Shown here in pieces: positions 25,355 through 35,397 of a DNA stretch of 64,000 bases. Every line of letters starts with the position of its first letter. The stretch's first letter is position 1. Under the pieces are notes generated by a model. That model did no database searches and was not told the origin of the DNA. It saw nothing but the letters and a program-made list of their open reading frames with translations. The stretch is from CAXXHQ01 sp963665265 (GTDB lineage: Bacteria > Planctomycetota > Planctomycetia > Pirellulales > Thermoguttaceae): contig OY762224.2 in the NCBI GenBank assembly GCA_963665265.2, positions 3,410,001-3,474,000 on the forward strand, in the 5' to 3' direction. Made by a program: the position numbers and the translations under genes.

Positions 25355-28300
25355 ATGAGATTGACGAAGTACTTTGCTCTAGGGATTTTATTTGCCGCAA
25401 CCGCGATTCAATCCGCCTCGGCCGCGAGTTTAACGTGGAAGGGTGACGGAACCCAAAACGTCTGGAGCACAAGCCAATCGGTGAAGAACTGGTGGAGCGG
25501 GAGTTCCGCGACCTATTTCACGCTAGGCGACATCGTTACTTTCGACGATTCCGGCTCAAACGCCGTTAGCGTTAACTTGGCCTCGGCTCTTTCCTGGTCT
25601 TCGGGAACTACGGGCGGTTCGGTCATCGTCAATTCCTCGAAAAACTACGTCTTCGCCGGCTCCGGATATTTGAGCGGCGGAAGCACGGCGTACGCCTTTC
25701 TCACCAAGAGCGGCACGGGAAAATTAACGCTCAATACGGTTAACGACTACATTGGCCAAACCGTCGTCAACGGCGGAACCTTGGCGATCGTCGGCGGCGG
25801 AAAAATCTATGCCGGCTCGACTGGTAACCCGACCAATGCGGCCGTTACCGTGAATGCGGGCGGAACAATAGAATTCGACGATTGGGGCGGCAGCTTCGGT
25901 AACCTTTCGACGGTGTTGACCTCGATGTACGTCAACGGCGGAACGCTTCGTTACGTCGGCTCTTCGGGCCAATCAACGTTAAGCTCTCGCGGATTCGTCA
26001 TCAATGGCACGGGCGCCACGCTCGACGCGGCAAACGCCGGTTCAACCTGGGAGATTGCTAATGGAGCCGGTACGATTGACACGGCGCTTATCGCCGTCGC
26101 GAACAACGCCACGCTTTCGTTGACCGGCGCCGGCAACGGCATCCTTGACAAAGGCCCTTATGCGGTCAGTAATTATGTCCTTAATCTCGTTAAGAACGGC
26201 TCCGGAACTTGGACGATGACGGGGTCTCGCGAGTCATCCGCCTCGATTAACTTGCAATATTTTTATACGGGTGCCACGACGATCAACGAAGGGACGTTGG
26301 TTCTCAACCCCGGCGGATATGAAGGCGATCCCGCTCTGGGCGTGCTTTGCCGTACCAGCGGAATCACGATCAACTCGAGCGGAACGCTCGTACTCAAGGG
26401 TTACGACGCCATCACGGGCCAATACGGGAGCGCCACGCTAAAGTCAGTCACGATTAACGGCGGAACGCTCGACACTCAATACGGTTGGCACAAGATCGCG
26501 GCCCTAACGTTGAACGGCGGTTTGGTCACTAGCACGTCGGGCGTCGATTCGTATAACGGCAGCCTTGGCCTCAACGGCGACGTCGCGGTGACGGACAACG
26601 CCGAAATTCGCGCCCTCTACGTGAACCTTAGCGGGACCGCGCGAACGTTCAACGTCGCTGCCGGTAAAACGCTCAACTTCAGCGGTTCTTTCATTAACGG
26701 CCCGAACTTCATCAAGTCCGGCTCCGGCACCGTCGTTCTCGGCGGCGACAACTCGTACTACACGGGCGCCGTCACGGTTAACTCGGGCGTGATGAAACTC
26801 GGCGCGGCAGCGAACGTTTCCTCGGCGACCGGTTTCGCCCTCGCTAGCGGTGCGACGCTCGACGTCGCCTCGGTCTCGGGCGGTTGGAAGCTCTCGCAAA
26901 ATCAGGCGTTGACCGGCTCCGGAACCGTCGCCGGGAGCGTCTCCGATACGACGAGCGGCCTCGTCTCCGTGGCGGCGGGAGGCGTCGGCTCCGTCGGAAC
27001 TCTCTCCGTCCAGGGGAATCTGAATCTGAGCGCCGGATCGGGTAACGCCCTTAATTTCGACCTCTCTAGTTCGATCTCCGGCGGCAACGACTTCCTTTCG
27101 GTTTCGGGAAATCTGAAAACGTCAGGATCGTCAGGCATTACGATTAACATCGCCGCTCTTAACAACTATTTGAGTAACGGAACCTACTCATTAATCGGGT
27201 TCGGCTCGTTTACCGGCTCTTTGAGCAACTTCTCGTTGGCCGGCTATCTCGGTTCGTCGCGGCAATCGGTGGCGCTGAGTAGCTCCGGTTCGGCGATCAC
27301 GCTTTCCGTCGTCGGCAATCCCGCCAGCTTGACCTGGAACGGCAGCGCCTCGTCTTATGCGTGGAACGTGAACTCGTCGACGAATTGGTTGAATACCGGC
27401 ACGGCGAAGTCCGACGTTTTCATCAACGGCGACTTAGTAACGTTCGCCGGTTCCGGTTCGGCGACGACGTCGGTCAATATCGCGTCTGCCGTGAGCCCCG
27501 GATCGGTTACGTTTAAGAATAACTCGACGAAAAATTACGTGTTCACCGGCTCGGGTTACATTACCGGCGCTACCGGATTGACGCTTGAGGCGTCAAACAC
27601 GGCGAAAATTGTGATCGCCAATTCCGGTTCGAATGACTTCACCGGCGCGATCGCCGTGAACGGCGGAACCCTTGAATTCGGCGACGGCGTGAATTACGCC
27701 GCCGGTCAGATTTCGGCCAATTCCGCAATTATCGACAATGCCGTCGTGTCGTTCAACGTTTCGCCTTCTGAGACTCTCATTCTTTCGAATTCCGTAAGCG
27801 GAACGGGCACGTTGCAAAAGAACGGCTCCGGCTCTTTGACCGTTACGAACGCGAATGACGAATTCACCGGCCAGACGAGGATTAACGCGGGAAAATTGAC
27901 GCTCGGTTCGGCGTCCGCCTTGGGCGCAAGCGCCGTGACCGTCGCCGCGAATGCTTCATTGGATTTGAACGGCTACGCACTCAGTTCGTACGGGCTCACC
28001 ATTCAAGGTTCGGGCTCGGACGGTTCAGGCGCGTTGGTGAATAACGGGGCCATAATCTACTACACCGCGATACAGTCCTTAACCCTAAACGGCGGCGCGG
28101 CGATCGGCGGTAATTATGATTACGCCCTGGTCGGTCCTTTGACGGGCAACGGCTATAACCTCGCCAAAGAAGGTTCGAACGAAATAGGTTTTTATTCAGT
28201 CGGCCAAGCGAATTTAGCAAACGTCGCGATCGACTCCGGCAAGCTTACGCTGCAAGGCTCGACGAGCCTCGGCTCGAGCGGAACGCTTTCGATCAACTAC

Positions 28301-30676
28301 GGCGCGACGTTGTCTCTTTCAGAGCTGACGCTTGCCGTCGGAAAGAAGATTGCCGCGAATGACGGCGCGACGATTCTCAGCGCCCTGGGAACGAACACGA
28401 TCTCCGGCACGGTTGCTTTGAACGGCAACGTGACCGTGAACGCCTCGTCCGCTTTGTACGTGACCGGAAACGTCGTCGGCTCGAGCGCATCGGTCGGTTC
28501 GTTGACCAAGGTCGGAACCGGCGTTTTGACGTTAACCGGAACGGGAAATACTTGGGCCGCCGGAACGACGATCTCGGAAGGAACGCTGCAAATTGGCGAC
28601 GGCGGCGCGAATGGAAGCCTCTTTGCGACAGGAAGCGTCGCCAACTCCGGAACGCTCGCCTTCAATAGCTCCTCGAGCATCGCGTTCAACGGAGCGATTT
28701 CCGGCGCCGGCGCATTGATTCAAAACGGTTCGGGCGTTACGACCCTCGGCGGCGCTAGTTCCTACGCCGGCGCGACGCTGATCAAAAAAGGAACGCTGGC
28801 TCTCGGAGCCGCCGGAGCGATCTCCAGCTCGGGAACGATTGACGTTTTCAGCGGCGCGAAGTTTAACGTGCAGGCGCTTTCCGGCGGATTCTCGCTCGCT
28901 AACGGACAAACCCTTACCGGCGCGGGAACAGTCGTCGGAAACGTGATTATATCCAGCGGCGCGACGGTCGCCCCAGGCGACGGATTAGGAAAGCTAACGT
29001 TCGCCAATAACCTGTCGCTCTCGTCCGGTTCGGTCGTCTCCTACGGCGTTACCGGAACCTCGGCCGATCTACTGAGCGTCGGCGGAACGATCTCGCTCGC
29101 CTCCGGAGCTTACGTGAAGGTCGTGACGAACCAAGTCGGAACGAATAAATACCAATTGGCGTCGGTTACCGGAACGCTCTCCGGCTCGGTGTCGAATTTG
29201 AGCGTCGATAACGGCGGAACGCGATATACGTTTACGCCCACGCTTGGCGCCGACGGAAAATCGATCTACTTGACTGTCGCCGGCTCCAGCAAAACATTGA
29301 CTTGGAACGGAAATTATACGACGTGGGATTTGAATTCCTCCCCCGCCTGGAATACATCCGATACGTTCTATAACGCCGACGCCGTCATTTTCGGTTCGGC
29401 TTCGAGCGGAACTATTACATTGGACGGCGAATTGCGTCCCTCTTCCGTTACCATCCTGAACGACGAGAATAGCCTCTCGCTCGACGGCGCCGGAAAAATT
29501 ACCGGGAACGTCACGTTAACTAAAGGCGGAACCGGCGCTCTCCATATCTTTGCGGCCAACGATTATTCCGGAAACACGATCGTCACGAACGGAACGCTCG
29601 TTTTCCGGTCGGCCGCGGCTTATGCCAATTTAACCGGGAATATCGTCGTCCAAAACGGCGGCACCTTGAATTTGCGGCTCTTCGGCGAAACGACGACTGA
29701 ACCTACCCCGTATACGAACCTGATCCAGATCAGCGGAACGGGATACGCAGGCCAGGGCGCCTTAACGATCGGCATCAATGCTCCCGGAAACCACGGAATC
29801 GTCACTAAGCTCGAATTGCTCGGCGACTCGACGATCAGCACCGGCGCGCAACCGCGCTGGGACGTTTTCAATCCCACGCCGGGAGATTCGACCGCCGGCT
29901 ATATCAAAGGAAACGGCTACGCATTGACGAAGACGGGCTATGGTTCGATATATCTTCGGGACCTCGGCGACACCGGCCTCGGCGACATCTTCATATCCAG
30001 CGGCACGCTGGCTATTCAAGGATCGACCGGCCTTGGCGTCGCCTCGAAAACGCTCAACGTAGGCCAGATGACCACGTTGGTGTTGTACAACGCCGGGACG
30101 CTGTATAAACAATTGTCCGTCGGCACGAACTCGAACGTCTATTGCGGTTACGGAACCGCCACCTCGATTACCGGAACGACGACCGTCTATAGCGGAGCAA
30201 CCTTCCAAGCCGAATCGAATTTAGCGTTGATCGGCCGAATCACCGACCTGAACGCCTCGGCGACGATTAACAAAACCGGCTATGCCGCGTTGACCTTGAG
30301 CGGAACGACGACGCTTTCCGGCAAAATCGCCGTGACGACGGGCGCCCTTGAGCTTGCCGCCGGACAAAGCACGATTAACTATGTTGAACTGGCGGCCGGT
30401 ACGACGTTAAAAGTGACGGCCGGTTCGCAAAACGTGCAGACGGTCGCCGGAACTGGCGAGGTTGCGGTTTCAGGCGACGGCGTGTTAGTCGTCGGAACCC
30501 TCGTCGCCGATTCGCTTGTACTCGGCTCAACTACTTCGTCGGTCGCTTTGGCCGCTAACGAAACCGCGCCCGTTTCGGTCCAGGCCGTTCCTGAGCCTGG
30601 GACTTTGGCGGGCTTCGCCCTATGCGCGTTCCTGTTCGCTTTGCGACGTTTGGGCCGTTACGCCTCGCGGAAGTAA
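25355..30676 (+). CDS. Large PEP-CTERM protein with autotransporter-type beta-strand repeats
   Basis: This 1773-residue exported protein begins MRLTKYFALGILFAATAIQSASA, a clear signal peptide. Several repeat blocks follow, each opening with a LTWNG...W...S..W motif (near residues 28, 665 and 1310), then beta-helix strands of the type LTKSGTGKLTLNT...GQTVVNGGTLAIVG. The tail is PEP-CTERM: VPEPG at residue 1745, a hydrophobic segment and a basic end (RRLGRYASRK). The three repeated openings suggest internal duplication. ATG at 25355 is favoured over an upstream GTG by GGGAG at the right distance. It probably forms an exosortase-sorted surface fibre; no exosortase is in the window. A DUF1559 gene follows after 68 bp. 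Confidence 0.9.
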   Translation: MRLTKYFALGILFAATAIQSASAASLTWKGDGTQNVWSTSQSVKNWWSGSSATYFTLGDIVTFDDSGSNAVSVNLASALSWSSGTTGGSVIVNSSKNYVFAGSGYLSGGSTAYAFLTKSGTGKLTLNTVNDYIGQTVVNGGTLAIVGGGKIYAGSTGNPTNAAVTVNAGGTIEFDDWGGSFGNLSTVLTSMYVNGGTLRYVGSSGQSTLSSRGFVINGTGATLDAANAGSTWEIANGAGTIDTALIAVANNATLSLTGAGNGILDKGPYAVSNYVLNLVKNGSGTWTMTGSRESSASINLQYFYTGATTINEGTLVLNPGGYEGDPALGVLCRTSGITINSSGTLVLKGYDAITGQYGSATLKSVTINGGTLDTQYGWHKIAALTLNGGLVTSTSGVDSYNGSLGLNGDVAVTDNAEIRALYVNLSGTARTFNVAAGKTLNFSGSFINGPNFIKSGSGTVVLGGDNSYYTGAVTVNSGVMKLGAAANVSSATGFALASGATLDVASVSGGWKLSQNQALTGSGTVAGSVSDTTSGLVSVAAGGVGSVGTLSVQGNLNLSAGSGNALNFDLSSSISGGNDFLSVSGNLKTSGSSGITINIAALNNYLSNGTYSLIGFGSFTGSLSNFSLAGYLGSSRQSVALSSSGSAITLSVVGNPASLTWNGSASSYAWNVNSSTNWLNTGTAKSDVFINGDLVTFAGSGSATTSVNIASAVSPGSVTFKNNSTKNYVFTGSGYITGATGLTLEASNTAKIVIANSGSNDFTGAIAVNGGTLEFGDGVNYAAGQISANSAIIDNAVVSFNVSPSETLILSNSVSGTGTLQKNGSGSLTVTNANDEFTGQTRINAGKLTLGSASALGASAVTVAANASLDLNGYALSSYGLTIQGSGSDGSGALVNNGAIIYYTAIQSLTLNGGAAIGGNYDYALVGPLTGNGYNLAKEGSNEIGFYSVGQANLANVAIDSGKLTLQGSTSLGSSGTLSINYGATLSLSELTLAVGKKIAANDGATILSALGTNTISGTVALNGNVTVNASSALYVTGNVVGSSASVGSLTKVGTGVLTLTGTGNTWAAGTTISEGTLQIGDGGANGSLFATGSVANSGTLAFNSSSSIAFNGAISGAGALIQNGSGVTTLGGASSYAGATLIKKGTLALGAAGAISSSGTIDVFSGAKFNVQALSGGFSLANGQTLTGAGTVVGNVIISSGATVAPGDGLGKLTFANNLSLSSGSVVSYGVTGTSADLLSVGGTISLASGAYVKVVTNQVGTNKYQLASVTGTLSGSVSNLSVDNGGTRYTFTPTLGADGKSIYLTVAGSSKTLTWNGNYTTWDLNSSPAWNTSDTFYNADAVIFGSASSGTITLDGELRPSSVTILNDENSLSLDGAGKITGNVTLTKGGTGALHIFAANDYSGNTIVTNGTLVFRSAAAYANLTGNIVVQNGGTLNLRLFGETTTEPTPYTNLIQISGTGYAGQGALTIGINAPGNHGIVTKLELLGDSTISTGAQPRWDVFNPTPGDSTAGYIKGNGYALTKTGYGSIYLRDLGDTGLGDIFISSGTLAIQGSTGLGVASKTLNVGQMTTLVLYNAGTLYKQLSVGTNSNVYCGYGTATSITGTTTVYSGATFQAESNLALIGRITDLNASATINKTGYAALTLSGTTTLSGKIAVTTGALELAAGQSTINYVELAAGTTLKVTAGSQNVQTVAGTGEVAVSGDGVLVVGTLVADSLVLGSTTSSVALAANETAPVSVQAVPEPGTLAGFALCAFLFALRRLGRYASRK

Positions 30677-30744
30677 TCAAGATGAAACCCCCGCCGGGGA
30701 TCGGCGAACCGGTTATTCATGGAAGATATTCGAGGAGGAATTTA

Positions 30745-31800
30745 ATGATGCGATTAAAAAATAATCAAAACCGGGCAAGCGGCGAGCGTACCGCCTTTAC
30801 GCTAGTGGAATTATTGGTGGTCATCGCGATCATCGGCATTTTGATTGCATTGCTGTTGCCCGCCATTCAAGCGGCGCGCGAGGCGGGACGCAATCTCGAA
30901 TGCCAAAATCATCTTAGACATATTGCATTGGCGGCGGTCAACCATGAAAACACGCACAAATTCTTCCCGACCGGCGGCTGGGGAAGTCGCTGGGTAGGCG
31001 ACTCCGAGAGAGGTTTCGGTGGAAAGCAAACGGGAGGCTTCTTTTATAACGTGTTGCCGTTCATGGAGCTAAACTCCGTTCGCGAGCAATCCAAAGGAAC
31101 TCGCGCCATGACCGCCGACGCAAAAAGACAAGCCAAACTCAATAATGCGGTCATAATCGACGTATTCGCTTGCCCTTCTCGTCGCGCGGCAAGCCTTTAC
31201 CCGATAAATGCCACTGTCTTCTCCGGGGCCAATTCCGTCATTAACTGCGATACTTTCGTCGCTAACGCCGATAAACTGTTTCACGGCGATTACAAGGCGA
31301 ACGCCGGAAATGTTCAAGTGCCTTGGGACACCCATCAACCCCAAAGCTGGGCAGCCGCTGAAAATAATTCAGCATCATTTCTTACGGTGATCGGAGGGCA
31401 AATTGGCCGTAACGGGAATAACGGCATCTCGTATCAGCGGAGTTTAGTCACGCTAAAACTGATTCGCGGCGGAACGAGCCGCGTCTATATCGCCGGCGAA
31501 AAATACTTAAACCCCGCGAATTACGCATCAGGAAAAGATACAGCTGACGATCAGCCGATCTTCGGCGGGTCGGAGTCCGATAACTACTCGTGGACCGATC
31601 AACCGCCGATGCGCGACAAGAGAGGAACGAGTAACGCCCAGATCTTCGGTAGCGCGCATCCGGCCGGATTAAATATGGCGAAGTGCGACGGATCCGTCGA
31701 ACAGGTGGCGTTTGACGTTGAAGCCGACGTGTTCTCCATCGGCGGCAATCGCTACGGCGGATACAATATGACCGATGCGATTTCCGCGGGAACGCAGTGA
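30745..31800 (+). CDS. DUF1559 pseudopilin-like protein
   Basis: This 351-residue protein has the type IV prepilin N-terminus: a basic leader, then AFTLVELLVVIAIIGILIALLLPAIQAAREAGRNLEC, with processing expected before Phe. A DUF1559 domain follows, ending in the planctomycete H-x9-DG motif (SAHPAGLNMAKCDGSVEQV). Such proteins are abundant in planctomycetes and thought to be exported by a type II secretion or pilus-like machine; their roles are mostly unknown. GGAGG at 30734-30738 supports ATG 30745 (or 30748). It lies 68 bp after the large PEP-CTERM gene and 133 bp before the thioredoxin-like gene, so the three may be cotranscribed. Confidence 0.93.
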   Translation: MMRLKNNQNRASGERTAFTLVELLVVIAIIGILIALLLPAIQAAREAGRNLECQNHLRHIALAAVNHENTHKFFPTGGWGSRWVGDSERGFGGKQTGGFFYNVLPFMELNSVREQSKGTRAMTADAKRQAKLNNAVIIDVFACPSRRAASLYPINATVFSGANSVINCDTFVANADKLFHGDYKANAGNVQVPWDTHQPQSWAAAENNSASFLTVIGGQIGRNGNNGISYQRSLVTLKLIRGGTSRVYIAGEKYLNPANYASGKDTADDQPIFGGSESDNYSWTDQPPMRDKRGTSNAQIFGSAHPAGLNMAKCDGSVEQVAFDVEADVFSIGGNRYGGYNMTDAISAGTQ

Positions 31801-31933
31801 GGCGAAGCCCCGTTTCGGCTTACCTGATAGAGAAAACTCGAACAATTGCGCGTCGGCGGAATGCTTCGCGCGCCCGTGCGATTTGAACCTGAAAATTCGT
31901 ATAACTTACGTTCTGACAGAGAAGGAATTTGCG

Positions 31934-33472
31934 ATGCTTAGACTCTCGGTTCGACGCTACTTTTCGGCTCTCGTCGTTTTTGCGACGGCGGCGGCCATCG
32001 CCTCGCCGATTTTCGCCGCGGACGACATTTGGACGACGAACTTCGCCGCCGCCAAAGAGAAAGCGAAAAAAGAGAAAAAACTGTTGCTCGTCAACTTTAC
32101 CGGCTCTGACTGGTGCGGTTGGTGCAAAAAGCTCAAGGCCGAGGTTTTCGACCAAGAGGAATTCATCAACGAAGCGCCGAAGGATTTCGTCCTCGTCGAG
32201 TTGGATTATCCGAACTCGAAAAAACTCCCCGACGAACTTGTAAAACAGAATCAGACGATCAAGGAAAAATATAAAATCGTCGGATTCCCGACGATCATGA
32301 TCCTTACGCCCGAGGAACGCCTCGTCGCGAAGACCGGTTACGCCAAGGGCGGCCCCACGCGATACGTCGTCCAATTGCTCGACTTCGTCGGAACCTATCG
32401 AAACATTGAAGAGCTGACGCCGAAACTGGCCGGCCTCAAGGGAATCGAGCGTGCGAAATTGCTGGATCAGATCGTCGATCTGTACGACAAGCTGCAAAAC
32501 GAGTCGGACGAGGTCGTCGCTTACAGCAATGAGATCATCTCGCTCGACGCCGACAATAAGGCAGGCTTGAAGATCAAGCATCAAGTCAAATCGTTATTGG
32601 CCGTTGCGGAAAAACAGCGAGCCAAGCGAGACTTAGCCGGCGCTCTGAATACTTTTGATTCGTTGATTGCCCTGGACGGCATTTCGCCCGAGCAAAAGCA
32701 AAAGGCGTACGCCGGTAAGTCGAACGTTTGCATGATGCAGAAGGATTTCGTCAACGTCGTCGAAAACATGAAAAAGGCGATCGCCGCGGCTCCGGATAAT
32801 CCGCAAGCGTCAAGAATCGCCGTGATGCTGAAGACGCTCGAGGCGAAGGCTGAAGCGCAAAAGACTCTCACTAAGATATTCGACGAGTTGGAAACCGCGA
32901 AGGGACTCGATCGCGCGAAGGTCCTTGATCGCATTATCGATGCAAAGCGTGATTTCTTCGGCAGCGTTAACGGCGTTCCCGCCGTCAATCCCGGCGGTAC
33001 GCTCGGACACCAAATCCTCATGAACTCCATGTACGATGACGAAGAAGTCGAAAACATCGCGAAATGGTCGAAAGAGATTGCGACGCTTGACGCCGACGGC
33101 AAGGCCGGACTCAAACGCAAGTATGAATACCGTTCCGCGATCGCCGAAGCCGAATTGGCCTTCCGCGAGAAAGACTACGATAGGGTCGTCGAACTGCTCG
33201 ACCAAGGCTTGGAACTTAAGGACCTTTCGAAAGACGAAAAGCAAGGGCTGTTGTTCCTGAAATCGGACATCAACATTATGCGGAAGGATATCGCGGCAAG
33301 TCTCGACTATTGCAAAAAAGCGATCGCCGTGTCCGACGAAACTCCTTTGGCCAAGTTCCTGGAAAATCGCGCTAAGCAACTGGAAATGGTCTTGTCGAGC
33401 ATGAAAGAGAAAAACATCGACCCGAAGACGGGCGAAAAGACGGATGGAAAAAATACGGAGACGCAGGGATAA
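31934..33472 (+). CDS. Exported thioredoxin-family protein with helical repeat region
   Basis: This 512-residue protein has a signal peptide (YFSALVVFATAAAIASPIFA) followed by a thioredoxin-like domain with the redox motif WCGWC (SDWCGWCKKLKAEVF, near residues 57-71) and the cis-proline region GFPTIMIL. Residues from about 155 onward are helical and charged, with TPR-like patterns repeated twice (AYSNEIISLDADNKAGLK and AKWSKEIATLDADGKAGLKRKYE), suggesting internal duplication. It probably acts on disulfides of exported proteins; neighbouring surface proteins are possible targets, which is inference. GAAGGA precedes the ATG. A strong terminator follows, ending the unit that starts with the PEP-CTERM gene at 25355. 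Confidence 0.85.
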   Translation: MLRLSVRRYFSALVVFATAAAIASPIFAADDIWTTNFAAAKEKAKKEKKLLLVNFTGSDWCGWCKKLKAEVFDQEEFINEAPKDFVLVELDYPNSKKLPDELVKQNQTIKEKYKIVGFPTIMILTPEERLVAKTGYAKGGPTRYVVQLLDFVGTYRNIEELTPKLAGLKGIERAKLLDQIVDLYDKLQNESDEVVAYSNEIISLDADNKAGLKIKHQVKSLLAVAEKQRAKRDLAGALNTFDSLIALDGISPEQKQKAYAGKSNVCMMQKDFVNVVENMKKAIAAAPDNPQASRIAVMLKTLEAKAEAQKTLTKIFDELETAKGLDRAKVLDRIIDAKRDFFGSVNGVPAVNPGGTLGHQILMNSMYDDEEVENIAKWSKEIATLDADGKAGLKRKYEYRSAIAEAELAFREKDYDRVVELLDQGLELKDLSKDEKQGLLFLKSDINIMRKDIAASLDYCKKAIAVSDETPLAKFLENRAKQLEMVLSSMKEKNIDPKTGEKTDGKNTETQG

Positions 33473-33505
33473 GCTCCCTCGGCGTCCTGTAGAGGACATA
33501 TGCAA

Positions 33506-33550
33506 AAGAGCGAGCGGCGGCCTGTGCGTCCCGCTCGCTCTTCTATTTTC
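33506..33550 (+). terminator. Intrinsic terminator after the thioredoxin-like gene
   Basis: A 12-bp perfect stem (33506-33517 with 33531-33542) with a 13-base loop is followed by CTATTTTCTC. It lies 33 bases after the stop and ends the unit begun at 25355. Confidence 0.75.
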
Positions 33551-33639
33551 TCAACGACTTATACGGATCTTAGTTTGAAACTGCGCGCCTTTACTCCATA
33601 CTACATAAACTTCGCCATTGGCGTAAAGCTTGTCTTTGA

Positions 33640-33699
33640 GCGGCATTCATGCCGCTTCCTCGGCCTTTAGGCCGTCTTAGCTCCCGGCATTTATGCCGG
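33640..33699. repeat. Three short palindromes of the planctomycete intergenic type
   Basis: Three tight palindromes stand in a row: 33640-33655 (GCGGCATTCATGCCGC), 33661-33674 (CGGCCTTTAGGCCG) and 33684-33699 (CCGGCATTTATGCCGG). They share the GGCATTxATGCC idea and look like members of a dispersed repeat family. No gene is seen in 33551-33888. Confidence 0.6.
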
Positions 33700-33888
33700 A
33701 GTATACGAAACGCGCCCCTCATTTCCTTTCTTTTTCAAGGCTTTGTTGAGCCCGAATTGCCATGAATCGTTTCGCGATCAAAGCGCTCCGCAAAAGGATG
33801 TCGGTGTGCATCGGCATTAAAAATGCCTCGTAAAAGAAAGCGCCAAACGCGCAGTTTGAGTTTGGACTGGTATTATTCAGTGGTCTAA

Positions 33889-33996
33889 AATCGTCGGAAC
33901 ATTATAGGGATCTTGTATTACCAAAAGATGTTCCCCGGCGATATAACTGACGATCTTGCCGCAAAATTAAAAGTTTATTACGATTCGTTACCGTGA
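33889..33996 (+). pseudogene. Short open fragment ending at the lipoprotein gene's ribosome site
   Basis: A 35-codon open stretch (reading ...IIGILYYQKMFPGDITDDLAAKL...) runs from just after a TAA at 33886 to a TGA at 33994-33996. The TGA overlaps the GAGGA ribosome site of the lipoprotein gene. It has no start codon of note and no recognised family. It may be the 3' end of a lost gene, in the same place where a broken Rhs tip stands in the next module. Confidence 0.25.
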
Positions 33997-34006
33997 GGAT
34001 CCTAAA

Positions 34007-34579
34007 ATGCAAAAAATTCTTTCCGTCGTTGCCGCCGTCTCTGCATTTTTGATATTTGGCGGGTGTTGCAAGCCAGCGTACTGTCCATCTGCGCCATTCT
34101 CAAAACTTGAGGCCAGCGTACATGACGCCACGCTGCTCGTCAAACTTACGAACTCCGGAGATAAACCGATTTTTGTCGACAGCGAGTTAGTGTTTATGGT
34201 ATGTGTTACGCCCGTCGATCAGAATGGACAAACCATAGTTACTGAAGAAGAATCTCTAGTTCCGACTATAGACAAGAAAAGCGTCAAAACGAGATTTATC
34301 CGGCTGCAACCAGGAACGAGCCTTGAAAGAATAATTGACCTTAAAAAGCCGTTTCAGGAGTTCGTTTGGGCGTACAGCGACAAAATGAAAAATAGCGCAT
34401 ATGAGCGGATGGCCGCAATTCCCAAAAACATGTCTGTCACCGAGCTTCGCATTTCATATGGCGTCGGTTTTCTGCTTAAGGAAGCGCTTGAATCCTATCT
34501 TGGAGAGTGGCCCAAAGATTTATATGATGAGCAACTGACATGTTCCGTTCCTATTGAAAAGAAGAAAGACGACCTCTAG
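34007..34579 (+). CDS. Putative lipoprotein, unknown function
   Basis: This 190-residue protein starts with a lipoprotein signal (ILSVVAAVSAFLIFGGC, lipobox FGGC with the cysteine at residue 20). The mature part has mixed beta and helix character (SVHDATLLVKLTNSGDKPIFVDSELVFMVCV) and an acidic/basic C-terminus. I do not recognise a family. Base composition is visibly AT-richer than that of neighbours, which suggests acquisition. A GAGGA site precedes the ATG and overlaps the stop of a short fragment. Copy A of a dispersed repeat begins about 20 bases after its stop. An immunity-type role is conceivable from context but unproven. Confidence 0.75.
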   Translation: MQKILSVVAAVSAFLIFGGCCKPAYCPSAPFSKLEASVHDATLLVKLTNSGDKPIFVDSELVFMVCVTPVDQNGQTIVTEEESLVPTIDKKSVKTRFIRLQPGTSLERIIDLKKPFQEFVWAYSDKMKNSAYERMAAIPKNMSVTELRISYGVGFLLKEALESYLGEWPKDLYDEQLTCSVPIEKKKDDL

Positions 34580-34597
34580 GTCGGATGCTATATCGGG

Positions 34598-34915
34598 GTG
34601 TCCTGGCCCATCGACCTGTCAGTGAATAAACGAGCACACGTTTTTTGCGAGAAAACGCTTTGAAACGTCGAAGGATTAATCACATACCGAAGAACTCTGT
34701 ACAGGATGCAGTTCCTGCAACCCATAGCCTTGCCTTGCCGGTCCGTAGCGATTGCTTGGCTCGCAGGCTTTCCTCGCAATGCAAAGCGTCGACTTACCCC
34801 GCGCGACGGACTTTGATGACCGTGAAGATGTCGCTGGCCTATGTAAAAGCCCCTGGTTTCCAGGCTCCGCCTGGAAACCGGCTAGAACCGAGGCTCCGCC
34901 TCGCCGATCTCTCGC
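34598..34915 (+). repeat. Dispersed repeat, copy A
   Basis: The stretch resembles 36412-36740. Both open with GTGTCCTGG...CCATCGAC.(T)GTCAGTGAA and end with a nearly identical block of about 90 bases that contains two palindromes (GGTTTCCAGG...CCTGGAAACC and GAGGCTCCGCCTC). The middle parts have diverged strongly. The following 34916-35149 holds no gene that I can support. Confidence 0.7.
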
Positions 34916-35149
34916 CAATGCACGGCGAGCCGCGCGGCCATGCCGAAAGCGGCTCAAATCGCGGTCGACGCTCCCTAGCGCCAATCCGGGCTGGGCCAAT
35001 TCCTCGCCGCTCCGCATTAGCGAAAATCAGCGCCGACGAGCGTTCCTTCTCCTCCGCGCGAGAAAAAAGTTTTAAGCTGCGGTGCGTCGGATAAGAAACG
35101 GCTATGAAAGAACGCAAAAGAATTTTCACTCTGAGTCGCGGGGATCGCG

Positions 35150-35330
35150 GAGGAGTTTTTTTGCCTTGTTTTCTCTGTGCCCTCCGTGGCTCTGTGGTTT
35201 AACCTTCGCCTGCCCATTTTTTACTTGTTTCCAGGCTCGGGCATATTAGCGTAAATCAGTGCCGATTAGCGTTCCGCTTTTCTTGCGCGAAAAACTTTGC
35301 GACCTTTGCGCCTTGGCGGTGAACCTCCCC
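35150..35330 (-). repeat. Remnants of common intergenic repeats
   Basis: Two stretches look like widespread non-coding repeats that often yield false genes: 35150-35217, whose minus strand reads NHRATEGTEK, and 35285-35325, with the TTTGCGACCTTTGCGCC pattern. No gene is supported between 34580 and 35397. Confidence 0.5.
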
Positions 35331-35397
35331 CGCGATTTCATCCTTCATAATTCATTCCTTATTCTTTGCTTTCGTCGACTGCATAGCCGAGCCGCTT

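Noticed and set aside
25355..30676. Regular repeats considered as a CRISPR array or satellite
   Set aside because: The repeats are degenerate, coding and in frame; they translate into beta-strand repeats.
31820..32584. 254-codon minus-strand frame across the thioredoxin-like gene
   Set aside because: Antisense shadow of a gene with a clear signal peptide and WCGWC motif.
35017..35217. Minus-strand frame reading NHRATEGTEK
   Set aside because: This is a well-known false translation of dispersed intergenic repeats, not a protein.
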